From NCBI RefSeq assembly GCF_022669055.1, contig NZ_JAJMLW010000001.1:1054001-1118000 (forward strand): a stretch of DNA of 64,000 bases, given 5' to 3'. The notes below the pieces were generated by a model that had not been told where the DNA came from, made no database searches, and saw nothing but the letters and a program-made list of their open reading frames with translations. Below, piece after piece: positions 1-7,504 of this stretch. Each line of letters starts with the position of its first letter. Within the stretch, counting starts at the first letter, position 1. The DNA is from Adlercreutzia faecimuris (GTDB lineage: Bacteria > Actinomycetota > Coriobacteriia > Coriobacteriales > Eggerthellaceae). Position numbers and translations under genes: made by a program.

Positions 1-66
1 ATTTCATCTTTACGCTGATTTAATCAGAATCGTTTCATCGCAAAGTTGAAGTTTTGAGGAGAACCC

Positions 67-282
67 GTGAAGGGAGAAGAAATGAGGGGTGATCCGCAGG
101 ATGTGGCCGTCCACCTTGTCGCCGGCCTCCTGGCTGCCGTGTTCCTGGCGCTTCAGATTTTCTTCGTGATCAGGGGCGACGCGCATATGGCGACGCTTAT
201 GTGCGGGGCGTGCCTGGCGTGCGTGGGGATGAGCGCGGGGTGGAGCCTCGCGGGGAGGAAGAGGGGAGGTGACGGCGAGTGA
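67..282 (+). CDS. Small membrane protein
   Basis: A 71-residue product with two hydrophobic segments (about residues 14-35 and 41-60) and a basic C-terminus, likely a two-pass inner-membrane peptide. GTG at 67 follows a GAGGAG-type ribosome site. An ATG at 82 preceded by GGGAGAAGAA is an equally good start. The stop overlaps the GTG of the next gene. Function unknown. Its place before the regulators suggests an early or lysogeny-linked accessory protein. Confidence 0.5.
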   Translation: MKGEEMRGDPQDVAVHLVAGLLAAVFLALQIFFVIRGDAHMATLMCGACLACVGMSAGWSLAGRKRGGDGE

Positions 283-512
283 TCGAGTACGAGAACGAGA
301 GGGTCGCGCGGAACCTCAAGGTCGAGCGCGCTAAGCACGGCTGGAGCCAGGACGACCTGGCGAAGGAGTCCGGCGTCGGCCAGAACAGCGTCGCCCGCTA
401 CGAGATGGGCGGCACGACGCCGGGGCTTGACCAGGCCTACAAGATGGCAAAGGCCCTGGGCTGCTCCATCGACGCTTTGGTCGGGTGGACGCCGCCGGCT
501 GACGCTATCTAG
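279..512 (+). CDS. Xre/Cro-family DNA-binding protein
   Basis: A 77-residue single-domain helix-turn-helix protein. Residues 11-65 form a typical HTH_3 fold with the recognition region SGVGQNSVARYEMG. The GTG start overlaps the upstream TGA (GTGA), so the two are co-translated. With no oligomerisation or cleavage domain it is more likely a Cro-like or accessory regulator than a CI repressor. The main lysogeny switch appears to be the divergent pair near 1.4-1.9 kb. Confidence 0.75.
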   Translation: MIEYENERVARNLKVERAKHGWSQDDLAKESGVGQNSVARYEMGGTTPGLDQAYKMAKALGCSIDALVGWTPPADAI

Positions 513-573
513 CGAAGGTTAACCACCAGATACCTACAGCGCGGCTTAGTCACGCCAAAGTCTATGCACCTTG

Positions 574-599
574 AAAACGAGATACGGAAAGCGGACGCG
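574..599 (+). repeat. Left arm of a 26-bp inverted repeat
   Basis: It begins AAAACGAGATACGGAAA and matches the reverse complement of 1162-1187 at 24 of 26 positions. The two arms bracket a ~560-bp AT-richer block carrying the reverse-strand gene 687-1130. The segment GATACGGAA is shared with the shufflon sites at 28-29 kb. It may be an inversion site, or a duplication left when the block was inserted. Confidence 0.7.
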
Positions 600-615
600 G
601 GAAAGGTGGCCTAAA

Positions 616-723
616 TTGAAGCTCACCGACTCTGATAAGCGTATTTTTCTCAGATGCTTTTCCGCTTCGTTTGCACTAGGCCTTTTCTATTCGCTGTTCA
701 TGAGATTGGTAGGGCAGTGGTGA
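616..723 (+). CDS. Possible 35-residue membrane peptide
   Basis: TTG at 616 lies 6-10 bases after AAAGGTGG. The frame encodes a basic N-terminus followed by a hydrophobic stretch rich in F, L and A. It overlaps the 3' end of the reverse-strand gene 687-1130 in antisense. The start codon is weak and nothing similar is recognised, so this is tentative. Confidence 0.25.
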   Translation: MKLTDSDKRIFLRCFSASFALGLFYSLFMRLVGQW

Positions 724-1130
724 GGCTTGCTATAGCGGCGACTATCCTGTCCAGGTTTTTCAGACAACAAGCCCAATAGGAATCCAATCGCTGCGCTGAA
801 CAGGGATACCTTGTAGTCATGGCGATGTTCGGCTTTTCTCTCGCGAATAGCCTCTGCCTTGTCTTCAAAGTAGCTTCTTCCTCGGCTTGTCAGCCCACCA
901 TAAGTCTCTGTCCTATCGTCGAACCAGCAATCGATCATTTTTGCCTGTGCAAGCCCGATCAATGCGCTGTTTGCTGATTCGATCTCTTTCCTGTTTCCAC
1001 AACCGGAGACGTAATCGTTCCTTATCGATTCAATCTTGTTGATTACGGCGTCTTCGCCGCTGCTTTCGTCAATCTCCTTGAGTTGACCTAAGAGACGTTC
1101 GTCCTCTGCTGGCAGCTTGCATAGCTCCAT
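687..1130 (-). CDS. Low-GC accessory (moron) protein with C-terminal TM
   Basis: 147 residues from ATG at 1130, chosen over the 1193 start because AGGGGG lies just upstream. The central part (about residues 50-95) looks like a winged-helix fold ending in LTSRGRSYF. A charged linker follows, then one hydrophobic segment (about residues 108-125). Base composition is near 50 % GC against ~65 % around it. The gene runs opposite to its neighbours and sits between 24/26-matching inverted repeats. These are signs of a horizontally acquired lysogeny gene, perhaps for superinfection exclusion, but no family is recognised. Confidence 0.55.
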   Translation of the reverse strand: MELCKLPAEDERLLGQLKEIDESSGEDAVINKIESIRNDYVSGCGNRKEIESANSALIGLAQAKMIDCWFDDRTETYGGLTSRGRSYFEDKAEAIRERKAEHRHDYKVSLFSAAIGFLLGLLSEKPGQDSRRYSKPHHCPTNLMNSE

Positions 1131-1161
1131 TTTGCCCCCTGTTCTCCCCTTTTCAATCATA

Positions 1162-1187
1162 CGCGCCCGTTTTCCGTATCTCGTTTT
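1162..1187 (-). repeat. Right arm of a 26-bp inverted repeat
   Basis: Reverse complement of 574-599 with two mismatches; reads TTTCCGTATCTCGTTTT on the plus strand at 1171-1187. It lies 10 bp before the tRNA-Arg and just upstream of the start of the reverse-strand gene 687-1130. If the arms recombine, that gene would turn to face the early phage genes. Confidence 0.7.
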
Positions 1188-1197
1188 CCGCAACAGC

Positions 1198-1272
1198 GCC
1201 CGCCTAGCTCAACGGACAGAGCGCCGGCCCCCTAAGCCGGGCGTCGGGGTTCGACTCCCCGGGCGGGCGCCA
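1198..1272 (+). tRNA. tRNA-Arg(CCU), phage-borne, with C33
   Basis: Folds as a complete cloverleaf. Acceptor arms GCCCGCC/GGCGGGC pair fully, D stem is GCTC/GAGC, anticodon stem CCGGC/GCCGG, T arm CGGGG-TTCGACT-CCCCG, discriminator G and encoded CCA. The anticodon loop is CCCCTAA, giving anticodon CCU (reads AGG). Position 33 is C rather than the almost universal U. AGG is common in the prophage and rare in host genes here, so the tRNA would supply a codon the phage favours. It stands alone in the early region with its own short intergenic spaces. Confidence 0.85.
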
Positions 1273-1370
1273 CGCACATTGAAAACCGAATGGCCGACTT
1301 GGGGAACGCTGGCGTGAAAAGCGACCCCCAGATGATTGGTGGACTACATGGACGAGGGGAGGTGGCGCCC

Positions 1371-1592
1371 ATGTCACGAGACAACCTCAAGGCCGCCCGC
1401 AAGGGCGCCGGCATGACGCAGCAGCAGGTGGCCGACCGGCTGGGGATCAGCCTGCGGTACTACCAAGACATCGAGGCTGGATCAAAGACAGGCGCGTTCG
1501 AGATTTGGGACGCCCTGGAAGACCTGTTCAGCGTTCATCAGCGTTGTCTAAGAGAATCCAACGCCTTTCGTAGGGCTCGGAATGGTCGGTGA
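1371..1592 (+). CDS. Cro-like HTH protein
   Basis: ATG at 1371 follows GGGGAGG with good spacing; the longer frame from 1290 has no such site. The 73-residue product is an HTH_3 domain (residues 3-55; recognition part LGISLRYYQDIEAG). It converges on and overlaps, by 65 bp at its 3' end, the reverse-strand regulator 1528-1779. Pairing of two small HTH genes tail to tail is unusual for a phage switch, and antisense interference between them is possible. Confidence 0.65.
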   Translation: MSRDNLKAARKGAGMTQQQVADRLGISLRYYQDIEAGSKTGAFEIWDALEDLFSVHQRCLRESNAFRRARNGR

Positions 1593-1779
1593 GGCCGAGC
1601 AGGTAGTCGGCAGACACGCGGAGCGTCGCGGCGATGCTCGCGAGGGTGTCTAGCGGGGGGTTTCGCGACCCCTGCTCGTAGTTCTGATAGTTGCGCAGGG
1701 ACACGCCGATCAGATCGGCGAGCGCCTGCTGCGTGAGGCCAGCGTCCATTCGGGCCTGGCGGAGTCTTTTGCCGAACAC
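1528..1779 (-). CDS. CI-like HTH repressor (short form)
   Basis: 83 residues from GTG at 1779, preceded by GGAAGGAG five bases upstream; an ATG at 1872 would give 114 residues but has no ribosome site. The HTH domain (residues 3-58) is followed by the ADYLLGLTD motif typical of small phage repressors. It is transcribed away from the early operon at 1912 and shares a 132-bp control region carrying three 16-bp repeats. This is the best candidate for the lysogeny repressor. No C-terminal protease-like domain is present. Confidence 0.7.
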   Translation of the reverse strand: MFGKRLRQARMDAGLTQQALADLIGVSLRNYQNYEQGSRNPPLDTLASIAATLRVSADYLLGLTDHSEPYERRWILLDNADER

Positions 1780-1911
1780 TGCGCTCCTTCCGTTTACGCT
1801 CAAATTGTACGGAAGTTCATTCCTGTGCTTATACGATCTTGTTGAGCGTGCTACTATTAGGACGTAGCTCAATTAGGACGTAACTCGAATAAGACGTAAA
1901 AGGAGGCAGCG
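1780..1911. promoter_or_regulatory. Divergent early control region with three 16-bp repeats
   Basis: Between the repressor and the rightward early operon. GACGTA recurs at 1861, 1877 and 1893, exactly 16 bp apart, within copies of ATTAGGACGTAACTCA (the third less conserved). The last copy abuts the AAAGGAGG ribosome site of the gene at 1912. The region is AT-rich relative to its surroundings. The layout fits an operator array bound cooperatively by the repressor and/or Cro-like protein. Confidence 0.6.
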
Positions 1912-2253
1912 ATGATCACGCCCATTTCGCGCGCGGAGATACCGCCGTACCGCGACGAGCCGCGCAGCCCGATGCGCCAGTTCGCGTTCGAGGCGGCGAT
2001 GGACTTCATGTCCCTCGCCAAGAACGGCGACGTGTGCGAGGTGACGGGGTACCCCGGTGAGGGCTCGGAGGGATGGCTGCGCGCCGTCCAGAGCCTGACG
2101 GCGGCCCTCAACACCGAGCTGTACCACCTGGGCAGGCGCTCCGACGTGCGGGTGTTCCGCAGGAGGGGCCGCGTGTTCATGGAGATGAAGGAGCCGCTGG
2201 CCGCGCCGGCGCGGGCGCGCAACCCGTGGCCGGGCGACCTGCCGAAGGTCTAG
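1912..2253 (+). CDS. Early phage protein, unknown function
   Basis: 113 residues; ATG after AAAGGAGGCAGCG. First gene of the rightward early operon, just behind the operator repeats. No domain recognised. The middle (about residues 25-90) looks like a small mixed alpha/beta fold, and the C-terminus is Ala/Pro/Arg-rich. Confidence 0.6.
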   Translation: MITPISRAEIPPYRDEPRSPMRQFAFEAAMDFMSLAKNGDVCEVTGYPGEGSEGWLRAVQSLTAALNTELYHLGRRSDVRVFRRRGRVFMEMKEPLAAPARARNPWPGDLPKV

Positions 2254-2268
2254 GAAGGAGGTGGCGCG

Positions 2269-2556
2269 ATGACGGTCAAGATGATGACGACCGGCGAGTA
2301 CGCGCGATTGATGGGAATGCACGAGCACTCCGTTCGACGCATGTGCGAGCAGGGGCGCATCAGCTGCGCTAAGGTCGGCGGCCGCTGGCGCATAGCGCAC
2401 GAGGAGCCCGCCGCTGCCGGCGGCGCGCGCCCGGCGGACGCGCAGGAGGTGGACGCCGGTGAGCTCGTGGCCGCGCTGTCCCTGGCCGCGGAGTCCCTGG
2501 CTGCCGCATGTCGGGCGGCCGCGGTGGCGCTCGGCTCCAAGGGGGAGCAGGCGTGA
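2269..2556 (+). CDS. Excisionase/MerR-type HTH protein
   Basis: 95 residues with a strong ribosome site (AGGAGG). Residues 6-43 match the excisionase-family winged helix: TTGEYARLMGMHEHSVRRMC followed by GRISCAKVGGRWRI. The C-terminal half is Ala-rich and probably helical. Such proteins act as recombination directionality factors or as small regulators in phages. Its place early in the operon allows either. It could control an integrase outside the window or the recombinase at 29-30 kb, but nothing here proves it. Confidence 0.65.
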   Translation: MTVKMMTTGEYARLMGMHEHSVRRMCEQGRISCAKVGGRWRIAHEEPAAAGGARPADAQEVDAGELVAALSLAAESLAAACRAAAVALGSKGEQA

Positions 2557-2801
2557 GGCCATGGCGGATGCCGCCGAAGAGGCGGCGCGACGCGGGGCCG
2601 ACGCGCAGGCCGTACGTGCGCGTGCCGAAAAAGAAGACGGGCCCCGATGCTTGGCGGCGAGGGCCCGTACGTCCGTCCACGGCGGACGAAGACGATCAGA
2701 TTATAACACGGCGCGACCGCGCCCTGCTGCTGGCCGTGGCGGCGGCATGGGTGCTGATAGCGCCTGATTGGAGCTACGTATGGGACTGTTTGACAAGGTG
2801 A
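2553..2801 (+). CDS. Small basic protein with C-terminal hydrophobic helix
   Basis: 82 residues from GTG at 2553, overlapping the upstream stop as GTGA and preceded by GGGGGAG. The first half is rich in Arg, Lys and Pro. Residues 57-72 are hydrophobic (LLLAVAAAWVLIAP). Possibly a membrane-tethered nucleic-acid-binding peptide; function unknown. Confidence 0.45.
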   Translation: MRPWRMPPKRRRDAGPTRRPYVRVPKKKTGPDAWRRGPVRPSTADEDDQIITRRDRALLLAVAAAWVLIAPDWSYVWDCLTR

Positions 2802-3127
2802 CCGGGCGCGAGGCCGACGGCATGGACGTGGGCCTCGTCGTCAGGGCGGGCGGCTCCGTCGTCGAGGAGGCCGAGGCCGACGTCGCCATCTACTGCTCGA
2901 CGGCCGGGGACGGCGAGGGAGGGATGTCCTCCAGGGCGGGGGTCGTCGGCACCCCCACCGTGGACAGGCTCAACTCCGCTGTCAAGGGATGCCTCGCGGC
3001 GTACCTGTCGGCCTGCGAGAAGCTGGGCCTGCCGAGGGCGATCATCGCGGTCATGCTGCTCGATGTGATCGAGTCCGCGCTTGGGGCCGAGGACAGCGAG
3101 GAGGTCGGCGATGACGATGCAGCTTAG
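2780..3127 (+). CDS. Conserved-looking early phage protein, unknown
   Basis: 115 residues from ATG 2780, out of frame with and overlapping the preceding gene. An in-frame TTG at 2768 is less likely. The C-terminal part has an amphipathic helix followed by an acidic tail (GAEDSEEVGDDDA). No family recognised. Sits in a tight run of overlapping early genes leading to the recombination ATPase. Confidence 0.5.
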   Translation: MGLFDKVTGREADGMDVGLVVRAGGSVVEEAEADVAIYCSTAGDGEGGMSSRAGVVGTPTVDRLNSAVKGCLAAYLSACEKLGLPRAIIAVMLLDVIESALGAEDSEEVGDDDAA

Positions 3128-3368
3128 TCGGCTCCTCGACCTCGTGGACGCCAAGTACCGCTACGACGCCGCGCACTTCCGCGCGCTCGGCTCCGTGGCG
3201 TCGGACATCTACATGGACTCCGCCACCGACCTCGTGGAGGCGGCGCGCGTCCTCGACCGGCCCATCCGCCGCACCGACACGGACGGCGCCACCAAGGTGC
3301 TGTCCATGGACTACAGGGGCGTGACGTTCCGCTACGTGGGCAGCGCGCTTCCCGAGGAGGTGGCCTAG
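3111..3368 (+). CDS. Early phage protein, unknown
   Basis: 85 residues from ATG 3111 with GAGGAGG upstream, overlapping the previous gene by 17 bp and ending one base before the Sak4-like gene. Predicted helix-rich N-terminus and a short beta C-terminus. No domain recognised. The spacing implies co-translation with the recombination module. Confidence 0.55.
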   Translation: MTMQLSRLLDLVDAKYRYDAAHFRALGSVASDIYMDSATDLVEAARVLDRPIRRTDTDGATKVLSMDYRGVTFRYVGSALPEEVA

Positions 3369-3369
3369 C

Positions 3370-4035
3370 ATGGGCGTCTCGGTGCTGATCCTGGGCCACT
3401 CCGGCTCGGGCAAGTCCACCTCGCTGCGCAACTTCGCCGAGGACGAGGTGGGCGTGTTCAACGTCGCTGGCAAGCCCCTGCCGTTCCGCAAGCGGCTCCC
3501 GTCCCTCGACCACGCCGGTTACGCCGACATCAGCAAGATGCTCGCGGCGAACCACCGCCGTGCCTACGTGATCGACGACGCGAACTACCTCATGGCCTTC
3601 CAGAACTTCGCCATGGCCCGCCAGTCGGGCTACGGCAAGTTCACCGAGATGGCCGTCAACTTCGAGCAGCTGCTGGAGGCGGCGAACCGCACGAGCCCCG
3701 ACACGGTGGTGTACTTCATGATGCACCCCGACTACGACGAGTCGGGCCGCATGAAGGCCAAGACCATCGGCAAGATGCTCGACAACCAGCTCACCGTCGA
3801 GGGGATGTTCCCCATCGTGCTCATGGCGGAGTGCGGCGAGTCGGGGTACCGGTTTGTCACCGCATCGGACGGCACCAACCCCGTCAAGGCGCCCATGGGG
3901 ATGTTCGGCGACGAGGGACGCATGGACAACGACCTCAAGGCGGTGGACGACGCGATCCGCGAGTACTGGGGCATGGCCCCGCTCGCGGCGCCGCAGGGCA
4001 TGGTCGTGTCCGAGCCGGTGTACGAGGTGGTCTGA
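3370..4035 (+). CDS. Sak4-like single-strand annealing/RecA-fold ATPase
   Basis: 221 residues. The Walker A motif GHSGSGKST is at residues 9-17 and a Walker B-like AYVIDDANYLM near 64-74, as in phage AAA_24/Sak4 proteins. The family consists of RecA-core ATPases that work with an SSB in phage recombination. An SSB-like protein with an acidic tail lies two genes downstream, which supports this. The length is normal for the family. Confidence 0.75.
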   Translation: MGVSVLILGHSGSGKSTSLRNFAEDEVGVFNVAGKPLPFRKRLPSLDHAGYADISKMLAANHRRAYVIDDANYLMAFQNFAMARQSGYGKFTEMAVNFEQLLEAANRTSPDTVVYFMMHPDYDESGRMKAKTIGKMLDNQLTVEGMFPIVLMAECGESGYRFVTASDGTNPVKAPMGMFGDEGRMDNDLKAVDDAIREYWGMAPLAAPQGMVVSEPVYEVV

Positions 4036-4199
4036 TGGGATACGACCCGACCTACAGCCAGCGCATCAGCGAGCTCGCGGGCACACGCCCGCTGCCGGGC
4101 GCGCGCCACGGCACCATCCGCGCCGTCATGGACGGGTGCCGCTGCCCGAGGTGCCAGGAGCGCCTGAAGAAGGCGCGCAAGCGGGGGATGCGGCTATGA
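4035..4199 (+). CDS. Small Cys-motif basic protein
   Basis: 54 residues; the ATG overlaps the previous TGA (TGATG). Contains CRCPRC, a possible half zinc site, followed by a Lys/Arg-rich C-terminus (KKARKRG). May bind nucleic acid. No family recognised. Confidence 0.5.
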   Translation: MGYDPTYSQRISELAGTRPLPGARHGTIRAVMDGCRCPRCQERLKKARKRGMRL

Positions 4200-4435
4200 G
4201 CCTGTCGCGGCGCACGAGCCGCATCTACATGGACGAGTTCGACGTGGGAGGCGCGCTCAAGGTGCTCGCCGACCGCATAGAGGAGGGAGGGGGCGCGGCG
4301 CCCTACTACGTGGGCGCCCACCTCGTCCTCAACCTCATCAACAACCACAGCGAGATCAGGGATCAGAGCGTGCTGCTCGCCCTGTTCGACAATCAGCTGC
4401 GCGAGCACGGGGTGCTGGCGCCGGAAGGAGAGTGA
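4196..4435 (+). CDS. Small helical protein in replication module
   Basis: 79 residues from ATG 4196, overlapping the preceding stop as ATGA. Mostly helical, no Cys motif, no recognised domain. It lies between the Sak4-like ATPase and the SSB-like gene in the same operon. Confidence 0.5.
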   Translation: MSLSRRTSRIYMDEFDVGGALKVLADRIEEGGGAAPYYVGAHLVLNLINNHSEIRDQSVLLALFDNQLREHGVLAPEGE

Positions 4436-4438
4436 CGC

Positions 4439-4981
4439 ATGAAGGTCATCAACTGGGAGCTCATCGAGGAGTCTAGGCCGGGCACGATGCTCGAGCCGGG
4501 CGGGTACGTCTGCCGCATCGAGCGCGTCGAGGACGTCCCGTCTCGCGAGTACCTCTGGGTGGTCTACGACGTCGCCGAGGGCGAGAAGGCCGGCTGCTAC
4601 GCCGGCGTGCCGGTCACCGACGACTGGAAGCACCGCTTCACGCGCTCCTACAAGGAGTCGGCACAGGGGATGTTCAAGGCGTTCCTCAACCGGCTGGAGG
4701 AGTCCAACAGGGGGCGCTTCAGCGTGGCCAACTGGCAGGCCCGCGGGTGCAACGAGCACGAGCTCGTGGGCCTGGAGGTCGGCCTGGTGTTCGGCAAGGA
4801 GCTCTACACCAACGACAGGGGCGAGGACAAGGAGCGCACCGTCGTCTCCTTCGTCGAGGCCGCCCAGGACATCCGCAACGGCGACTTCCGCGTGCCCGAG
4901 CCCAAGGATCGCCGCGAGTCGGTGGCGCAGGCCCCCGCGCCCGCCACGTACGCTCCCGCAGACGACTACCTGCCGTTCTAG
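4439..4981 (+). CDS. SSB-like / DUF669-type DNA-binding protein
   Basis: 180 residues. Residues 1-145 look like a beta-rich OB-type fold, as in phage DUF669-like recombination proteins. A low-complexity Ala/Pro linker follows, and the protein ends in DDYLPF. That tail closely resembles the acidic C-terminal tip of bacterial SSB proteins (DDDIPF), which recruits partner enzymes. Next to the Sak4-like ATPase and an ERCC4 nuclease, it is probably the phage single-strand DNA-binding protein. Primary sequence alone does not prove the OB fold. Confidence 0.65.
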   Translation: MKVINWELIEESRPGTMLEPGGYVCRIERVEDVPSREYLWVVYDVAEGEKAGCYAGVPVTDDWKHRFTRSYKESAQGMFKAFLNRLEESNRGRFSVANWQARGCNEHELVGLEVGLVFGKELYTNDRGEDKERTVVSFVEAAQDIRNGDFRVPEPKDRRESVAQAPAPATYAPADDYLPF

Positions 4982-4994
4982 GGGCCGCTGAGCC

Positions 4995-5483
4995 ATGGCC
5001 CTGATAGAGGACGTAAACAACAAGCTGGGCCAACACGCCGCCAAGAACGACTACTGGGCGTCGGCCGGCGTCAGGGTCATCCGCTGCAAGCTGCCCTATG
5101 GCGACTACTGCGTGCCGCCGGCCGTGGTCGTCGACACGAAGCGGGACGTGGCCGAGCTGGCCATGGACGTGTCGAGCGACCACCGGCGCTTCCGCGACGC
5201 GGCGATACGGGCCCGCGACCACGGCAGCACCATGGTCATCCTCGTGGAGAACGAGGAGGGCTACCGCTGCCTGGACGACCTGGCGGCCTGGGAGAACCCG
5301 CGCGCCGGCGTCAACCGCCGGAAGGGCATGAGGCCCCCCATAGGGGGCGCCAGGCTCGCGAAGGCGTGCAAGTCCATGAGGAGCCGCTACGGGCTCCAGT
5401 TCGCGTTCTGCAGCCCGCAGGAGGCGGGCCGCGCGGTCATCGAGATACTGAGGGGGGAGGGAGCATGGCTGGATCGGAGCTGA
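4995..5483 (+). CDS. ERCC4-domain nuclease
   Basis: 162 residues. The core LPYGDYCVPPAVVVDTKRDV, followed by helices carrying DHRRFRDAAIRARDHG, matches phage ERCC4/XPF-type nuclease domains; D, K and R of VVDTKRD would be active-site residues. Likely cuts branched DNA during phage recombination or replication. The 3' end overlaps the primase start by 19 bp, indicating translational coupling. Confidence 0.75.
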   Translation: MALIEDVNNKLGQHAAKNDYWASAGVRVIRCKLPYGDYCVPPAVVVDTKRDVAELAMDVSSDHRRFRDAAIRARDHGSTMVILVENEEGYRCLDDLAAWENPRAGVNRRKGMRPPIGGARLAKACKSMRSRYGLQFAFCSPQEAGRAVIEILRGEGAWLDRS

Positions 5484-7504
5484 CGGAGGCGGCGCTGGAG
5501 TACGCCCGCATGGGGCTGGCGGTGTTCCCGCTCGCCGAGCGCGACAAGGTGCCGGCCGTGTCCGGCGGGTTCACGGTCGCGACGACCGACCGAGATCAGG
5601 TCGATGCGGCGTGGGCCGTCCGGCAGCACATGAACGTCGGCATAGCCACGGGCGCCGTCTCCGGCGGCCTCGTGGTGATCGACCTGGACGTGGACGACCT
5701 GCGCGGCAAGGACGGCCTGGCGACGCTGCGCGCCTGGGAGGCCGCCAACGGCGAGCTGCCCGAGACCGCAAGCGTCGTGACCGGCTCGGGCGGCACGCAC
5801 CTGTACTACCTGTGCGACGAGCCGGTGGGCTGCTCGGTGGACGCCGACCTCGGCGTGGACGTGCGCGGGGACGGCGGCTACGTGGTCGCCCCTCCCTCGA
5901 CCCATCCCAACGGGCGGCGCTACGAGTGGGAGGAGTACTTGTCGGACAGGCCGATAGCTCGTGCGGACGAGCGCGTCATGCGGTTCATCCGCCACGTGCA
6001 GGGCGCCGCGCGCGGAAAGGCGTCTAAGTTCCGCCTGCCGGATGCCATAGGCGCGGGGCGCCGCAACGACACGCTCTACAAGCTGGCGTGCTCGATGATG
6101 TCCCGCGGCGATGACGACGACGTGATATGCGCCTACGTCGAGGCGGTCAACGACGCCCGCTGCAAGCCTCCGCTGCCGCGCGACGAGCTGGGGAGGCTGC
6201 TGGCGAGCGCCCTGTCACATGACAAGGGCCACTCCGCCGAGGTGCGCGCCCAGGAGGCGACCAGGCGCCCCGCTCTCATGCTCAACGAGCGCGGAAGGCC
6301 CATGCAGACCATCGACAACTGCACGCGCGTGCTGACCGCAGACCCGGCGCTCTCTGGGCGCTTCGCGTACAACACCATGGCCCACACCCGCATGGTCGAG
6401 CTGCCGGTGCCGTGGGATCGCGGCGCGGGGTGGCGGGCCGTGGCCGACCACGACTACTGCGGGCTGTCGGCCTACATGGAGAGGGAGTACCTGCTGACCG
6501 GCAAGGAGCGCGTGCGCGACGCCGTGGTCAACGTCGCCATGGCCAACCGGCGCAACCCCCTCGTGGAGTGGCTGGACTCGCTCTCCTGGGACGGCGAACC
6601 CCGCGTGGACACGCTGCTGCCGTGCTTCCTCGGCTGCGACCCGAGCGACTACAACGTGTCGGTCATGCGGCTGTTCATGCAGGGGGCGGTAGCGCGCGCC
6701 TACGAGCCGGGCGTCAAGTTCGACGTGATGCCCATCCTCGTCGGCGCCCAGGGCCTCGGCAAGTCGATGTTCCTCAGGCGCCTGGCGGCCCGCAGCGAGT
6801 GGTACTGCGACAACTTCGCCACCGTCGAGGGCGACGCCGCCGTGGAGCGGCTGCGCGGGATGTGGATCGTGGAGTTCGCGGAGCTGCTGGCCACCAAGCG
6901 AAGCAAGGACGTGGAGGGCATCAAGGCGTTCATCACATCGACGGTGGACGTCATACGCCCCAAGTACGGCCACGAGACCGAGCAGCGCCCGCGCACCTGC
7001 GTGCTGGCGGGCACCACGAACAATCCCCACTTCCTCACCGACAAGACGGGCAACCGCCGGTTCCTGCCGGTCGAGTGCGGAGCCCACGAGCCGCCCATGT
7101 CGCTGTTCGGCGAGGGCGTGGAGGCCTACTTCGAGCAGGCGTGGGCCGAGGCGGTGGACACCTACAAGTCCGGCCGCGGGTCGCTCGTGCTCGACCGTCC
7201 CATGCAGGCCTACGCCATGGAGCGCCAGAGGCAGTACCTGGAGGACGATCCGCGAGTGGGCGCCATCCAGGCCTACCTCGACGAGCGGGAGGCCGCGGAC
7301 GGCCCGGTGTGCGTCGCGGAGCTCTGCGAGAGGGCGCTGGGGCTGTCTCGGGAGGACTACTACGGCAAGCGGTCGCTGTCCAACGAGATACACGCGATCA
7401 TGCGCACCGAGATCGAGGGGTGGCGCAAGATGGAGCGGAAGTTCAAGACGAGGGCGTACGGCGCCCAGTACTGCTACGAGAGGGTTCCGGACGATGGTTC
7501 CTAA
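5465..7504 (+). CDS. Primase-polymerase/VirE-type helicase fusion
   Basis: 679 residues from ATG 5465, just after GGGGGAGGGAGC and overlapping the nuclease gene; the longer open frame from 5366 lies within that gene. N-terminal Prim-Pol domain (about 1-200) with VIDLDVDD near 72 and the GTHLYYL motif near 109. C-terminal virulence-associated-E type helicase with Walker A GAQGLGKS near 427 and Walker B MWIVEFAEL near 466, followed by GTTNNPHFL. This is the phage's replication initiator/primase-helicase. Confidence 0.9.
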   Translation: MAGSELTEAALEYARMGLAVFPLAERDKVPAVSGGFTVATTDRDQVDAAWAVRQHMNVGIATGAVSGGLVVIDLDVDDLRGKDGLATLRAWEAANGELPETASVVTGSGGTHLYYLCDEPVGCSVDADLGVDVRGDGGYVVAPPSTHPNGRRYEWEEYLSDRPIARADERVMRFIRHVQGAARGKASKFRLPDAIGAGRRNDTLYKLACSMMSRGDDDDVICAYVEAVNDARCKPPLPRDELGRLLASALSHDKGHSAEVRAQEATRRPALMLNERGRPMQTIDNCTRVLTADPALSGRFAYNTMAHTRMVELPVPWDRGAGWRAVADHDYCGLSAYMEREYLLTGKERVRDAVVNVAMANRRNPLVEWLDSLSWDGEPRVDTLLPCFLGCDPSDYNVSVMRLFMQGAVARAYEPGVKFDVMPILVGAQGLGKSMFLRRLAARSEWYCDNFATVEGDAAVERLRGMWIVEFAELLATKRSKDVEGIKAFITSTVDVIRPKYGHETEQRPRTCVLAGTTNNPHFLTDKTGNRRFLPVECGAHEPPMSLFGEGVEAYFEQAWAEAVDTYKSGRGSLVLDRPMQAYAMERQRQYLEDDPRVGAIQAYLDEREAADGPVCVAELCERALGLSREDYYGKRSLSNEIHAIMRTEIEGWRKMERKFKTRAYGAQYCYERVPDDGS

